A program made the position numbers and the translations under genes. The notes under the pieces are model-generated. The model was not told where the DNA came from. It was given only the letters and a program-made list of their open reading frames with translations, and ran no database searches. 64,000 nt of DNA. Origin: Trachythela sp. YZ-2020. Lineage: Eukaryota; Cnidaria; Anthozoa; Malacalcyonacea; Clavulariidae. This document shows positions 1-10,994 of the stretch, in pieces (within the stretch, counting starts at the first letter, position 1; each line of letters begins with the position of its first letter). The stretch lies in NCBI GenBank assembly GCA_016169945.1, contig JADLSH010000373.1:1612001-1676000 (forward strand), given 5' to 3'.

Positions 1-1743
1 TACTTCGACTCTTCGAAACCAACCACCGTCATTGTTGATGCCAGCCCCTCGGGTTTAGGAGCACTGCTTACTCAAGCAGGCAGAGTTATCAGTTATGCAA
101 GTCGTGCACTTTCCAGTGTAGAATCCCGTTATTCACAAACTGAACGAGAGATGTTAGCCGTTATATGGGCTATCGAACACTATCATCTTTACCTCTACGG
201 TGCTAAGTTTACTGTCATCACCGACCACAAGCCGCTCGGAATCTTCAAAAGTCAGAAACCGACTTCAGCGAGAATCGACCGCTGGAAACTAAGACTGATG
301 CCCTATGATTGCGAAGTTGTTTATAAACCAGGGAAAGATGCAGAAAACCCTGCCGACTTTCTCAGCCGTCAACCCAATCCTGTTGTTTCTTCGCCCACGG
401 ACAACACCACCGAAGCCTATATCAACTATTTGTGCACCAACCTCATCCCCAAAGCTATGAAACTAGACGAAGTGAAGAAAGAAACCGCTAGCGACCCAGT
501 CCTTTGCAAGCTTTCTGAAGCAATCACACACAACCGATGGCTCGATCCTGAAGTGAAACCGTTCGTTAACGTAAAGGACGAACTGTCTGTCTGCAATGGA
601 TTAATCGTCAGAAACCACCGCCTGGTGCTACCTTATTCACTGCAGAGCCAAGCCATAGATCTTGCACACGTAGGCCACCAAGGCATAGTCAAAACGAAAA
701 TGCTACTTCGTGAAAAGGTCTGGTTCCTCCATAGATAAGATGGTGGAACAGAAAGTCAAGATGTGCCTGCCGTGCCAAGCAGCAACCACAGGTACCCATC
801 GACATCCAGAACCCTTGATCATGACACCGCTGCCCGACGCACCATGGCAAGAGGTTGCTGTTGACTTTGTTGGTCCGTTCCCATCAGGCGAGCTGCTACT
901 CGTTGTTATCGACGAATTTAGCCGATTCCCAAGTAGAAATTGTCACCACTACGAGCGCAAAGCTGTCATCCCAAAGTTGGATAACATATTTTCCGCCAAG
1001 GTGTCCCTGTTGTTCTTAAAAGTGATAATGGTCCGCCATTTAACAGCTCGGAATTTGAACAATTTGCTAGTTACCTTGGTTTCGAACATCGCAAAGTCAC
1101 TCCGTATTGGCCAAAGGCGAATGGAGAAGTGGAACGGTTTATGCGCACCATTGAAAAAGCCATACGTACAGCACACATCGAGAAGAAGAATTGGAAACAA
1201 GCCTTGTATCAATTTCTCCGCCAGTACAGAGCCACACCGCACAGCACGACGAATGTGTCACCATCCGAGGCCCTGAACAATCGAAAGTTGAAGATACCAC
1301 TTCCGAGTATTCCAAAAACTCAGCAACAAGAAACTCAAGATCCAATGCGAAAGCGAGATCAAGAAAAGAAAGAAAAGATGAAGAAATACTCAGATCATCG
1401 ACAACACTCGAAAACAACTGATCTGAAGATAGGAGACACAGTCCTGATCCGCCAACCAAGGAAGAACAAGCTTACCCCACCGTTTAACCCCAAACCATTT
1501 ACTGTTGAAGCTCGGAAAGGAACTATGGTTACCGTCAAACGTGGTTCGAAGAAGATAACACGCAACATATCCTTCTTCAAAAAGATTGATAATCGTGTAA
1601 CGGATAGTTCAGATGACGAAGAGGATGACGACGATTTTGATTACGACCGAACCGACGAAGTCCAACACAATCAAGAACCTGCTCATTTACGAAGATCCCA
1701 GCGAGAAAGAAGACAACCAAATAGACTTGGATTTGAACATTGA
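1..1743 (+). pseudogene. Ty3/gypsy (Mag-like) pol, RNase H to integrase C-terminus, broken
   Basis: This is the 3' part of a retrotransposon polyprotein whose RNase H trims the RNA-DNA hybrid and whose integrase inserts the cDNA. The frame is already open at base 1, so the reverse transcriptase lies outside the window. RNase H shows VDAS near base 40, YSQTEREMLA near 130-160 and TDHKPL near 220-240. The integrase zinc region follows (HVGHQG, then CLPC at 760-775). The DDE core shows VDFVGPF (~860), SDNGPP (~1021) and GEVERF (~1125). A charged tail rich in acidic and basic residues ends at 1743. The reading frame shifts near 728-735, near 930 and near 965-1000, and a stop falls at 736-738, so the copy is dead unless these are assembly errors. 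The short LTR downstream and the overall style fit the Mag group. The gypsy call is certain; the subgroup is inference. Confidence 0.93.
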
Positions 1744-1888
1744 ACTATCAATGACTATAGACACATATTGCATGTTAACAGTTGAAATTTGTTTCAGTTT
1801 AAATTCCTATTGTCGTTTCGGGCAGAGGAGACATTTTGAATAACACATAACGTGAAGAACAGAGAACCTATACTAATGTGGGGAGGGA

Positions 1889-2013
1889 TGTAATATAGCT
1901 AATTAATATACCAATAACTAATCCAAATTAGAATAACTAATCGGTATTCAATATAGTTCACAAACACTATAGCACGCGTCTTTATCTCGGTTTATTGAGT
2001 CTTAAACACTACA
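1889..2013 (+). repeat. Short 3' LTR of the gypsy element, preceded by a polypurine tract
   Basis: A purine run (GGGGAGGGA) at about 1880-1888 immediately precedes TGTAATATAG, and the sequence ends in ACTACA, giving TG...CA termini and a length of 125 bases. That is the expected layout for the plus-strand primer and 3' LTR of a gypsy element, although the LTR is short. The 5' LTR is outside the window, so identity of the pair cannot be measured. Confidence 0.75.
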
Positions 2014-2532
2014 GGCCCTGTTTACATGGAGCTAGGGTAACCCTACTAGTAGGGTGACCCTACCAAGAGGGTCAAAAGATAGCTCCCGTTTACATGAGGT
2101 AGGGTAACCAACCATACTGACAGGGCTAACTCGTCAGGTAAGGTCACCCAAGGTCACCCTACCACTGCGTGGTCGCTAAGCAAGTTGAAAATATCGCGGC
2201 TTACAAACAAAAAAAATCGTAAATTATATTATTTTGTCTCTTGGTCTGTTAGTAGCAGAAGGGTTACCCTAGTCCTTTGTCTTTCCCGGTTTCGTTTAAA
2301 TGTGTCCTAGGGTGACCCTAGCAGTAGGGTTACCCTATCTGCTTGCTAGAGTGACCCTAGCGGTAGGGCTATCTTTTGGCAATGTAAACGCATCAGGTAG
2401 GGTGCTCCTACCAGGCGGGTTATTTTCAGTGACGATTTAGCGCGGAAAATAAAGTGCAAAAGGCCAAAACACTAAAATACGGCCAGGGTAACCCTTCTGC
2501 TAGGGTCACCCTAGCTCCATGTAAACAGGGCC
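2014..2532. mobile_element. 519-bp MITE with terminal inverted repeats and internal TAGGGTNACCCTA motifs
   Basis: The element starts GGCCCTGTTTACATGGAGC and ends with the inverted copy (CCATGTAAACAGGGCC). Inside both ends and throughout the body, the near-palindrome TAGGGTNACCCTA recurs in intact and decayed forms, for example at 2034-2064 and 2307-2335. No open reading frame is present. Its left end begins exactly where the gypsy LTR ends, so the gypsy element probably inserted at or into this MITE. No convincing target duplication was found, and the superfamily is unknown. Confidence 0.8.
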
Positions 2533-2563
2533 TTAGATAGTCAAAAACATGTACTATACTTAC

Positions 2564-2953
2564 GTGATCCTACAAAGACATTCTGACCAAAAAGATTGTT
2601 TATCTCGGTTGCAGCTTTGTAGCTTATAACATGCCTCCCCCCAACTCTAGTAGTCTTTCCAGAGTGTTCTGGATACTGGCATGATGTAGGGGCTCGCCAG
2701 AATCGTCCAAGAGAATGTCGATGTCGTGGACAAATTTTCATCTTTTAATTTGTTCTTGGCTTAAACTAAAAAGCCCAGCTCTCGCTAAGATCAGTTCTCC
2801 CTCACTGATGTTTTCTTGCGACATATGACAGCTTGCAAGATGCGCTATGATATCGTCGTTGCACTCAGTAATAGGTACAAGATCTATTAGACCTCGACTT
2901 GAACCACAGTTACTTTTAACTACTGCTTGCAAAGAGCAATGCTCAAACGACAT
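2564..2953 (-). pseudogene. Cys/His-rich host-like exon with one frameshift
   Basis: On the minus strand, an open stretch from MSFEHC (2953) runs to a TGA at 2738, and the next frame immediately resumes with MKICPRHRHSLGRFW. It continues to a good splice donor (CAC|GTAAGTAT) at 2564/2563. Reading across the shift gives one exon of about 130 residues with Cys and His pairs spaced as in a metal-binding module (CPRHRH, CQYPEH). I believe this resembles an uncharacterised multi-copy cnidarian family, but cannot verify that here. A single missing base at about 2740 explains the break. It is either a pseudogene or a real first exon with a sequence error. The MITE ends 31 bases beyond the donor, inside the putative intron. 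Confidence 0.55.
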
Positions 2954-4237
2954 ATTTCAAACCACTATAGCTTCTACAGAACTTTATTCTACTGTTTATC
3001 CCAGGATACTAGCAAGTAACTTTATTTAGTAACTTATTAATTTACTTAATTATACGCATAACGCATTACAAATGTCATTTTACTTGTTTGGGTTATATCC
3101 ACTTAAAAACAATTCTTTAACGATATCGTTCAATTCTAGCATGCAACCACTCGGATTTTGCCTGAAACTATCCATTTTGTTGTAACATAGTCGCAATATT
3201 ACTCAAAATGAGAATCACCGCACCTTCGACTGTGATATTTGTAAGACGCTATAAATATCTTTACTATTTATATCTTAGATCGCACTTCAGTATATTTACT
3301 ATAATATCTTTCACAACTCGCAGTTTTTCCTCGCTTTTCCTAGGCATATGTTGTTTTACATACATATTTTAATATAACTTTAGGATTTTAATCGAATTAC
3401 TAGCGTTAAAAGGCTGTCATAGTATAATAAAGTATGACCGCAAGCTAATTGTTGTCTGTCAAAGGGCCAAAGGCCGCTTCGCCAACTAATTAGCATATTC
3501 AGAAAACAACTGTAGAATGAGTCCATTCTAAAAGGCTTTCGCAAAATGTATCCGCAAGTTTGAACTATTTAAGGCCATTAACTATAAATAAGACTGTTTT
3601 ATGCCAAGGATAGAGTTTTATGTTGCATTTTTAATAAAAAGCGTCTAAACTGAAATACGTTGCGTGAGAGTGTCGTAAGCGACATGACGAGATTTTCGAA
3701 AAGTTGACCATGTCACTGAAGCTCAAAAATAAGAGTGCCCACAAATTTTATTTCTGTTCTTAGTAGTCTAGGCTTAGTACTTTTAATCTGCAAAGAAGAA
3801 GTTTCCGCGAAAAATCCCACATCCGAGAAAATGTTTTTTTCTTAAAGATACAATTGCGCTATCAGGGGAAAAGCTAAATAGTGGGTATCGAAAATATATT
3901 TTTAGCGTTGCTTACTTTTTATGGAATAAAACAGTTATACCGTTATGTTAAATTACAAGCATGTGTATTTCGTTTACCTAAGTATGGAGTTGCTTGAGCG
4001 AATGTGGTACTTGTGAGCAACCTCGATAAAACCCGTAAATTCGGGTTCTCCAAAATCCAATCTGGACGGATTTCGATGCCTATGAAAATCGTCCCCAAAA
4101 AACTGTAAAATGGGGTTTCTGCCCAAGTAAAAATTATTTTAGTTCATCACATATGATGATAGCTTCATGCATTAAAAATCAAGTGAATTGATTTTCCATG
4201 AAAATTTCAGTGGTCGGTTCTTACGCGGACAGCCTCT
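2954..4237. other. AT-rich stretch without a recognisable gene
   Basis: No coding frame, RNA gene or clear repeat was found here. If 2564-2953 is a real first exon, its promoter would lie in the first few hundred bases. Confidence 0.5.
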
Positions 4238-4451
4238 TAAGGGACGGACCATAAGAAAAGTGATAAGAAGGTAGTGAAAATGAAAAGACACACGCATGGG
4301 AAAAAGAAAGAAAAATGTGCAAAGAGAAAAGAAAAGAAAAATCGCTTTAAAAGTCTGTCCAAAAAAATCCTGCACAACCAAACAGCCCAAAAAGAATGAA
4401 TGCAAGCTGAAAATTGCAACTCTGCTCATCACTTCTCTAATGGTCCATCCA
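4238..4451. mobile_element. MITE with GGGACGGACCATTAG-type inverted ends
   Basis: The left end reads AGGGACGGACCATAAG followed by AAAAGTGATAAG. The right end is its imperfect inverse (CTCATCACTTCTCTAATGG, then TCCATCC). A TTA precedes the left end, which suggests a Harbinger-type target, but the right flank does not confirm it. The interior is purine-rich and non-coding. Confidence 0.6.
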
Positions 4452-5520
4452 TAGTCAAAACTTCAGTTACTTCATTCATATACTTTTTCAATACCAAGTT
4501 GTTTCATATGACAAGCCATGCACACTGAAAATGTTCCGACTTGACGAGGCCTGTCTGCATGCAAAAATAATTGGATGTGAATGGAATTATATTCATGAAG
4601 TAACTCCAGTCAGTCTTCTATTTTTTCAGTTTACTTAATATAGCACTCTATTCAATGCGATTTCAAATTTGATGCTTTTCTATATAAACAACTAAGTTAA
4701 CATGCAGTTATAAGTTCTCATTAAGTAGTGACTTAATAATGTCGCCATGGCCATGCATTTTGGGTTTAGCACGCTTAAGCGGTCACCTTGCATGCATGCA
4801 AATGTCAGGAAGTTCACGTCACTGCGTGAAAATAACATGATAGTGTTTTCGTAGGTTTTTATTATAACGTAAATATAGTGCACTAAATCTAATGATGAAT
4901 ATTGTTCCTATATATTTCTTTATTCATTTTCTTACCCAAAAAAATGTAATGAATATATTAACATAATATATTTATATAAAAAAAATTTATTATTTATGGT
5001 TAGGAGCCTTAAGAAACCCTAGGTTAGGCTTTTATTATAATAGGCTATATCAACCTTTATTATATTCACTCCCGCTTCGCGGTCGTGCAATTTTGTAAAA
5101 ACGCGTTTGATTTCAGACCAAATTGCACTTCACACAATTAAATTACCATTATATATCATGGATGCTATTCAGTTCTTGTTCTCTTTCTGGCTTGGTGAAA
5201 AAATTGAACGATCGTACGCACAGACGTACAACATACTGTATATAGAAATTATTGTGAACTTCAAGTCTCTTCTGATTGGCTACATGAAGACATATCCTGG
5301 ACCCTGATAGCATCATGGTAGCAAGAGTCCATATACTGAATAATTCTGCTATATGTGACAAACTTAGTCAATTTTATATCAGTTGACATAATGAAGTCAT
5401 CACGATATCTGAATATATGTCCTTCAAGAACCCGTCGCAGAATCACTTGGGCATTCTACATGAAATATTTGTGTATATACACATCCAAGGTGAACTATAG
5501 TGCTATAATATAGTGGTTAA
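4452..5520. other. AT-rich stretch without a recognisable gene
   Basis: Only short, low-complexity frames occur here. A small TA-rich patch at 4960-5010 is the only obvious compositional feature. Confidence 0.45.
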
Positions 5521-5626
5521 CCCATTAACTGGCAGTATCCTACCACTTACGAGTCAAATACTCTGGCGTTAGGCAGTAGTAAAATACTAACGTAGGGCGC
5601 ATTTGCGCGCATTGCCAGCTAATAGG
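5521..5626. mobile_element. 106-bp MITE flanked by TTAA
   Basis: The ends are CCCATTAACTGGCAGT and the inverted ATTGCCAGCTAATAGG, each directly bordered by TTAA (5517-5520 and 5627-5630). TTAA duplications with CC-starting ends are characteristic of piggyBac-type transposition. The interior is too small to code, so it would rely on a transposase supplied elsewhere. Confidence 0.75.
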
Positions 5627-7255
5627 TTAATTTGTCATTAAATAGTACGGCCAAGTGTATATATGTTTTTTTTTAACAAATTATGTTGCTTATTTTACCG
5701 CAGGCGATCTGACAAGTAGCACAACAATAGACAAGTACATAAAGAGCGATAACAATTTCAAAGAGTGATACACTGAAGAAGTAATCATTAACTCCTATAA
5801 TGACAAAATACAGCTGTAAGTGCATGCATCATAGAAAAAACGGACTCCTCGCTTCAAATGTACACATTTTGAAAAAACTATTGGAGTAAAACGTTCATGT
5901 TTATATTCATTTTAAAGCGTAGCCATTCAGCTTTCTAATTGGTGGGTTTCTTTTCAAATTTGAGCCGCTTGTTTTGCAAAATATGAAAGGAGAATCTAAA
6001 GAAGCATATTCTAAATCTAAGAATTATTATTAAGAGAATCTAAAAAATTAGTAAGCATAAAAGATGGACTTGTCAATGCCGCGTAAATAGAATAAGAAAC
6101 TCGTTCGTTCAAATGTACGTATACAACTATATATTCTTTATAGCAAATACCAAGTAGAAAGATTATGAAGTTTATGTCTAATGAGGTGAAAATTCAGTGA
6201 ATATATCCCGGTATTGTTTTGGTAAGTATTTCTATACATTCGTTTACATGCATGCATGAGTTGATTGTGAATAGTATTTTATATGAGGAATTCTTGACGC
6301 AGGGCAAAATAATATAATCACTCTCATTGACTAGTGGCCATGGATTTTCTATTGTTTGTTATATAGATAAAACAGAAAACAGAAAACATGATGCATATGG
6401 CAAAATTGTACGGACATGAAGGTAGAAGAGACGTATCGAAGACACATATATACAGTATAGTCTATATAGATTTAACTATTTCCAGTAAGTATTAGACTAT
6501 TACTGTCTACAACAGATTAAAAACCATAGTGTTCAATATAAGTTGCCCATTCGGTATCCCGCTGCAGAGCTATTAAGGCGTATACTATATACTCTATGTA
6601 GTATATTCACGGATATATAGTGTTGCGGCTATATAATGATACCATTACTAGACTTACTATGTAGGAAGATGCACGAGAAGTCTATATTTAAGACCTGAAC
6701 GCCCCACATGTTCCGGGCATGCTTCCTCATGTTAAACTAAAACGACAGAATTTACATTGTATTATTTACACACGCAAGCTTATATACAGCGGATTGCAAC
6801 GACCATTTTTATATATTATATGCATTCCATCAAATACAATCATGTTAATGATAACAATAATTAATATATGAACAATCGATGGAAGATAATTAATAAAGTT
6901 AATTGCTGCAACTATATTCACGATGTTGGACCATTGAAGAACTAATTATGTGAAAAATAATATAGTACTATACTGTATAACGAACTGTTTATGACGTATC
7001 GATCGAATCGAAGGCCTTTCGCTATATATTTCCCGAAGAAGTTCGTTAAATATATTACCCAAGTAGTTTTATAATCGTGAATAAAGTTCCATGTAAAGTT
7101 TACTTAACATTTAAATACGTAATTATGGCATTTCCAATTATTTCTTGTGTTTTACTATGTAATATATCAACGATTTTCTAATATTTATTATATTTTCATA
7201 GCTATTATAATCCAAACAAAATAAAAGCTAAATTGATAAAATACACATACAAATA
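5627..7255. other. AT-rich stretch without a recognisable gene
   Basis: No coding frame longer than about 60 residues and no clear repeat structure were found. Confidence 0.45.
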
Positions 7256-7553
7256 CAGTCAAACCTGTATTAAGCAGACACCCTCGGGGGAATAGGTTAG
7301 TGTCCGCTTAATAGAGGTGTCCGCTTAACAGAGATTCTCGTCACCAGCCCCCTCCCCCATTTCGATGTTTGAACTACGGTAAACGATTACGGAATATCGT
7401 TAATATAGTTACTAAAGCGCAAAAACTGTAAAGATTATGAAAAATTAAGAAAATTTTGTCCATTTAACACAGGTGTTTTTGCGTCTTTATGTGCCAATTT
7501 AGGTGTCCGCGTCCACTTAATAGAGGTGTCCGCTTAATATAGGTTATATACTG
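7256..7553. mobile_element. Pogo/Tigger-like MITE
   Basis: The left end CAGTCAAACCTGTATTAAG is preceded by TA, and the right end CTTAATATAGGTTATATACTG is its imperfect inverse. Both subterminal regions repeat GTGTCCGCTTAATAGAGG. CAGTC-starting ends and TA targets are typical of the pogo branch of Tc1/mariner. No transposase is encoded. Confidence 0.65.
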
Positions 7554-7570
7554 CGCGCACTGCTAATAAG

Positions 7571-8790
7571 GTGTAGTTTGAGACAGAAATTTAGTTATTT
7601 TCAAGCCTGCACCACTTACGATTAATTGTCGGAAAGAGCATATCATTTTGTATAATATATGAAAGTTTTAAGAAATCCTACAGTATAGCGGCTGAGAAAC
7701 TTATGATTTAAGAAATGGTTCTTGACCGGGCGCTGTGTTTAATTAAACGTATAACTATAAGGAGTGATGACGTGTGAATCTATCGTTTGAGACAGAATTT
7801 TGGTTATTTTGAAGCCTGCACCACTTACGAGTAACTAACCGTTGGAAAGAGCATGTAAATGTGTACAATGTATAAAGTTTCAAAAAATTCTATAGAATAG
7901 CGGCTGAGAAAATTGTAGTTTAACAGATTGGTCTTGACCCCGGGCTGTATTGAATTATATAATGCACGCACTGCTAATAAGGTGTAGTTTGAGACAGAAA
8001 TTTAGTTAAGAAATGGTTCTTGACCGGGTGCTGTGTTTAATTAATCGTATAACTATAAGGAGTGATGACGTGTGAATATAGTATCGTTTGAAACAGAATT
8101 TTGGTTATTTTGAAGCCTGCACCACTTACGAGTAACCAATCGTTGGAAAGAGCATATAATTTTGTATAATATATGAAAGTTTTTAAAACTTCCTATAGAA
8201 TAGCGGCGGAGAAAATTATAACTTAACAAATGTTTCTTGACCCCGCGCTATAGTTGAATTAGTGATAACTATTAGGAGTGATGACGCGTAAATATAGTAT
8301 AGTTTGAGACAGAATTTTGGTTATTTTCAAGCCTGCACCACTTACGATTAACTAATCATCGGAAAGAGCATATCATTTTGTATAATATATGAAAGTTTTA
8401 AGAAATCCTATAGTATAGCGGCTGAGAAACTTATGATTTAAGAAATGGTTATTGACCGGGCGCTGTGTTTAATTAATCGTATAACTATAAGGAGTGATGA
8501 CGTGTGAATATAGTATCGTTTGAAACAGAATTTTGGTTATTTTGAAGCCTGCACCACTTACGAGTAACCAATCGTTGGAAAGAGCATATAATTTTGTATA
8601 ATATATGAAAGTTTTTAAAAATTCCTATAGAATAGCGGCAGAGAAAATTCTAACTTAACAAATGTTTCTATTTTGAAGCCTGCACCACTTACGAGTAACT
8701 AACCGTTGGAAAGAGCATGTAAATGTGTACAATGTATGAAAGTTTCAAAAAATTCTATAGAATAGTGGCGGAGCAATTTAAGATATTAAC
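7571..8790 (+). repeat. Satellite-like tandem array, ~213-bp unit, about six units
   Basis: The landmark GCCTGCACCACTTACGA occurs at 7605, 7814, 8115, 8331, 8547 and 8678. Three of the spacings are 209, 216 and 216 bases, which sets the unit. The 301-base interval contains an extra partial unit (about 7965-8035), and the last interval of 131 is a deletion. Units share AGTGATGACGTGTGAAT and a GTTTGAGACAG box. No reading frame crosses the units. Confidence 0.85.
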
Positions 8791-9620
8791 AGAATGTTCT
8801 TGATATCTTGGTGTAATTTATGCACTCCATTTAATGGGGTGAAGCGGTTGATATAAAATATCCTTTCTTGGTTATATTTTAAATTATTTTAGACTTTTGT
8901 GTGTAAAAGCATGAAGTGCATGAATTATTTTATAAGAATTCATCGTTTTCTTTTATTTTGTAGCTATAGAAAGGAGAGAAATTGTTATATTTGTTATGGA
9001 ACGTTTAAGTGATGGTAATGAGTTTGTTCACAGCAGGGGTGTTTTTTCTTGTGATTGAATATTGTGACCAATGTCGTGTTGACTATCGTGTTGAATGTCG
9101 TGACGAATATGTTGTGCGTACTTCACATTGGTAAAAAATTGACGGAGAGAAGTTATTTCCTTGTGGTTTGTGTGACAAAGTCTGCGAAGGACGGCCTATA
9201 ACAAGGTCAACAAGGTCTGACAAAACACATAACGAATTGACTAAAGCTTGGCTTATATATCTTCTAGTTTAATAAATATCATTGCTTCAATAAACGATGA
9301 AGCAATACTATAAATAATCTGAAGACTCGATATCTGCCACAGCGTTTGATAAGGTTTTATATCACCAGTGAAACGTCAGTTGAAAGCATGTCAACAGGGC
9401 AGAATAGCCCAAAAGAATATGGACGTGAGAATACAGACGTGAATCGTGTCACATTATATTATATATATACATATATCTCCTCAGAGGGGATTTGTGCAAG
9501 GTGTTGGTACCTTGAACGTTCTTATCTCAAGAAATGAACAGTACCAGACAATATTGCAATTTTGTTTCAATTGGAAATGTTTATTTACAATTAATAATCA
9601 GTATTTACAAAATACTAACT
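8791..9620. other. Stretch without a recognisable gene
   Basis: No supported coding or repeat feature was found. Short tandem traces such as the repeated TGTCGTG at 9070-9105 are the only structure seen. Confidence 0.4.
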
Positions 9621-9621
9621 A

Positions 9622-9760
9622 CTTACTAACTGAGCGTGAGGTCTGTACGGTAAAATATCAAGCTGAGGTCTTACTGTATTGACCGAGCGACAGAGAGGTC
9701 AATACAGCAAGACCGAGGCTTGATATTTTACAGTACAGACCGAACAGTCGAAGTTAGTAA
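9622..9760. repeat. Fold-back hairpin
   Basis: The left arm (ACTTACTAACT, then a GGTCTGTACGGTAAAATATC block) is matched by the inverted right arm, which ends AGTTAGTAAGT. The arms are roughly 60 bases each around a centre near 9690. It borders the TTATTATATGGCA-ended element immediately to the right and may be part of the same composite. Confidence 0.7.
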
Positions 9761-10358
9761 GTTGTTTATTATATGGCATTTCAGACAACAAAAAACAATT
9801 CATTTTGCCAAAAATTGGTCACGCGAGGGCAAAGTACAAAGTCCGAAACTCAATGCCGGTCATTTTCAAATGTCAAAATAATTTCAATGATACGAATTTG
9901 TCTTATTTTTTTACAAATTTATCTAATCTTAGTTTAGTAAAACTACTCTACAGTACCATTTATAGAATAAAATAGAAAATTAATAGAAAATATAGTGATA
10001 TTGAGCTATCGGATCAAGGACAAAAACAACTTTGCATGTTCGAAAAAACAAAAATATTCTTGACTGTTTTAGTTAAAAAACATCGTAAAATTTACCTTAA
10101 TATTTCGACTTGAGCAAACAAAACTTGATTTTATCCTTTGTAGTTATCCCTTTTCCGTATTTTCCGTTTATTTTTCATTGTTTTAAATTATTTTTAAGGA
10201 TTTTTTTATTCTTTTATTGGTTTGAAATGTGTTCAAGTCGTAGCAGGGCAATAAGAATACTGTATTGCCCGTGGGCAATACGGGAAAATCCTGCCTCGTC
10301 AGCGACCAACTAGATTGCGAGATTCACCAAAACAAGCACTTGCCATATAATAAATTAC
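9761..10358. mobile_element. ~600-bp non-autonomous element with TTATTATATGGCA ends
   Basis: GTTTATTATATGGCA at 9764-9778 is inverted at 10341-10355 (TGCCATATAATAAA). Near the right end lies a small GC-rich palindrome (TATTGCCCGTGGGCAATA). No transposase is present, and the termini are too short to assign a superfamily. Confidence 0.5.
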
Positions 10359-10708
10359 ATTATTACACCCTATCATTGTTTTGTTTTTGTAAAATACCAT
10401 GTTGATTTTCTCTACAAGGCTTTCGATCTGTAAACCCTGATCTACATCTGTGCAAATAATATACATTATATTGTTTTGCAGTATTTGCACTGATGTATAT
10501 GTGGCAAACTGATTGAAGGCCTTGCCAAAATTAAGGTTTGCTTTTCTATTGCTGCTTAACAAGTTAACAAGAGCCATAATAGATGGGGTAGTTATTACAA
10601 TTATATTATAAATCTGCTTCACAATTAGGCACTTTGGTTTGCTATGCCACCTCAAAATTCTGAATACCAGCAATCATGCCCCAGTCACACAACAATGTAG
10701 CAACTGAT

Positions 10709-10755
10709 GGTACAAGACACCTGTGTACAAGAAACCTGGGTACAAGACACCTGCA
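10709..10755 (+). repeat. Short tandem repeat, ~17-bp unit
   Basis: The phrase GTACAAGACACCTG recurs three times with small changes at about 10709, 10725 and 10740. No function is evident. Confidence 0.6.
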
Positions 10756-10870
10756 GCTAGATAGTTCAAGGGCTGTTCTTGATGAGGTCTAGGTGGTGCA
10801 GAAGCTACAAATCTAGGGGCAAGGCTGCAAACCTGTTTCCACATGCATGTCAAGAAGGAGTTTGACTAAT

Positions 10871-10965
10871 AGTCGAGGGTCGAGGGTAATAGGTCGAGGG
10901 CGAGGGTAATAGGGCGAGGGTATAATAGGTCGAGGGTAGAATGTTGAGGGTCGAAAAATGCATGA
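10871..10965 (+). repeat. GTCGAGGGT-type minisatellite
   Basis: Imperfect repeats of GTCGAGGGTAATAG cover this stretch with decreasing fidelity to the right. Confidence 0.75.
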
Positions 10966-10994
10966 CAAGGGTCGAAAATATAAAAATATGGCGA

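Noticed and set aside
949..1459. Long minus-strand frames under the gypsy integrase
   Set aside because: They are antisense shadows of the well-supported plus-strand integrase.
10299..10673. 124-residue minus-strand frame
   Set aside because: No motif or splice sites, AT-driven composition, and it overlaps the end of a MITE.
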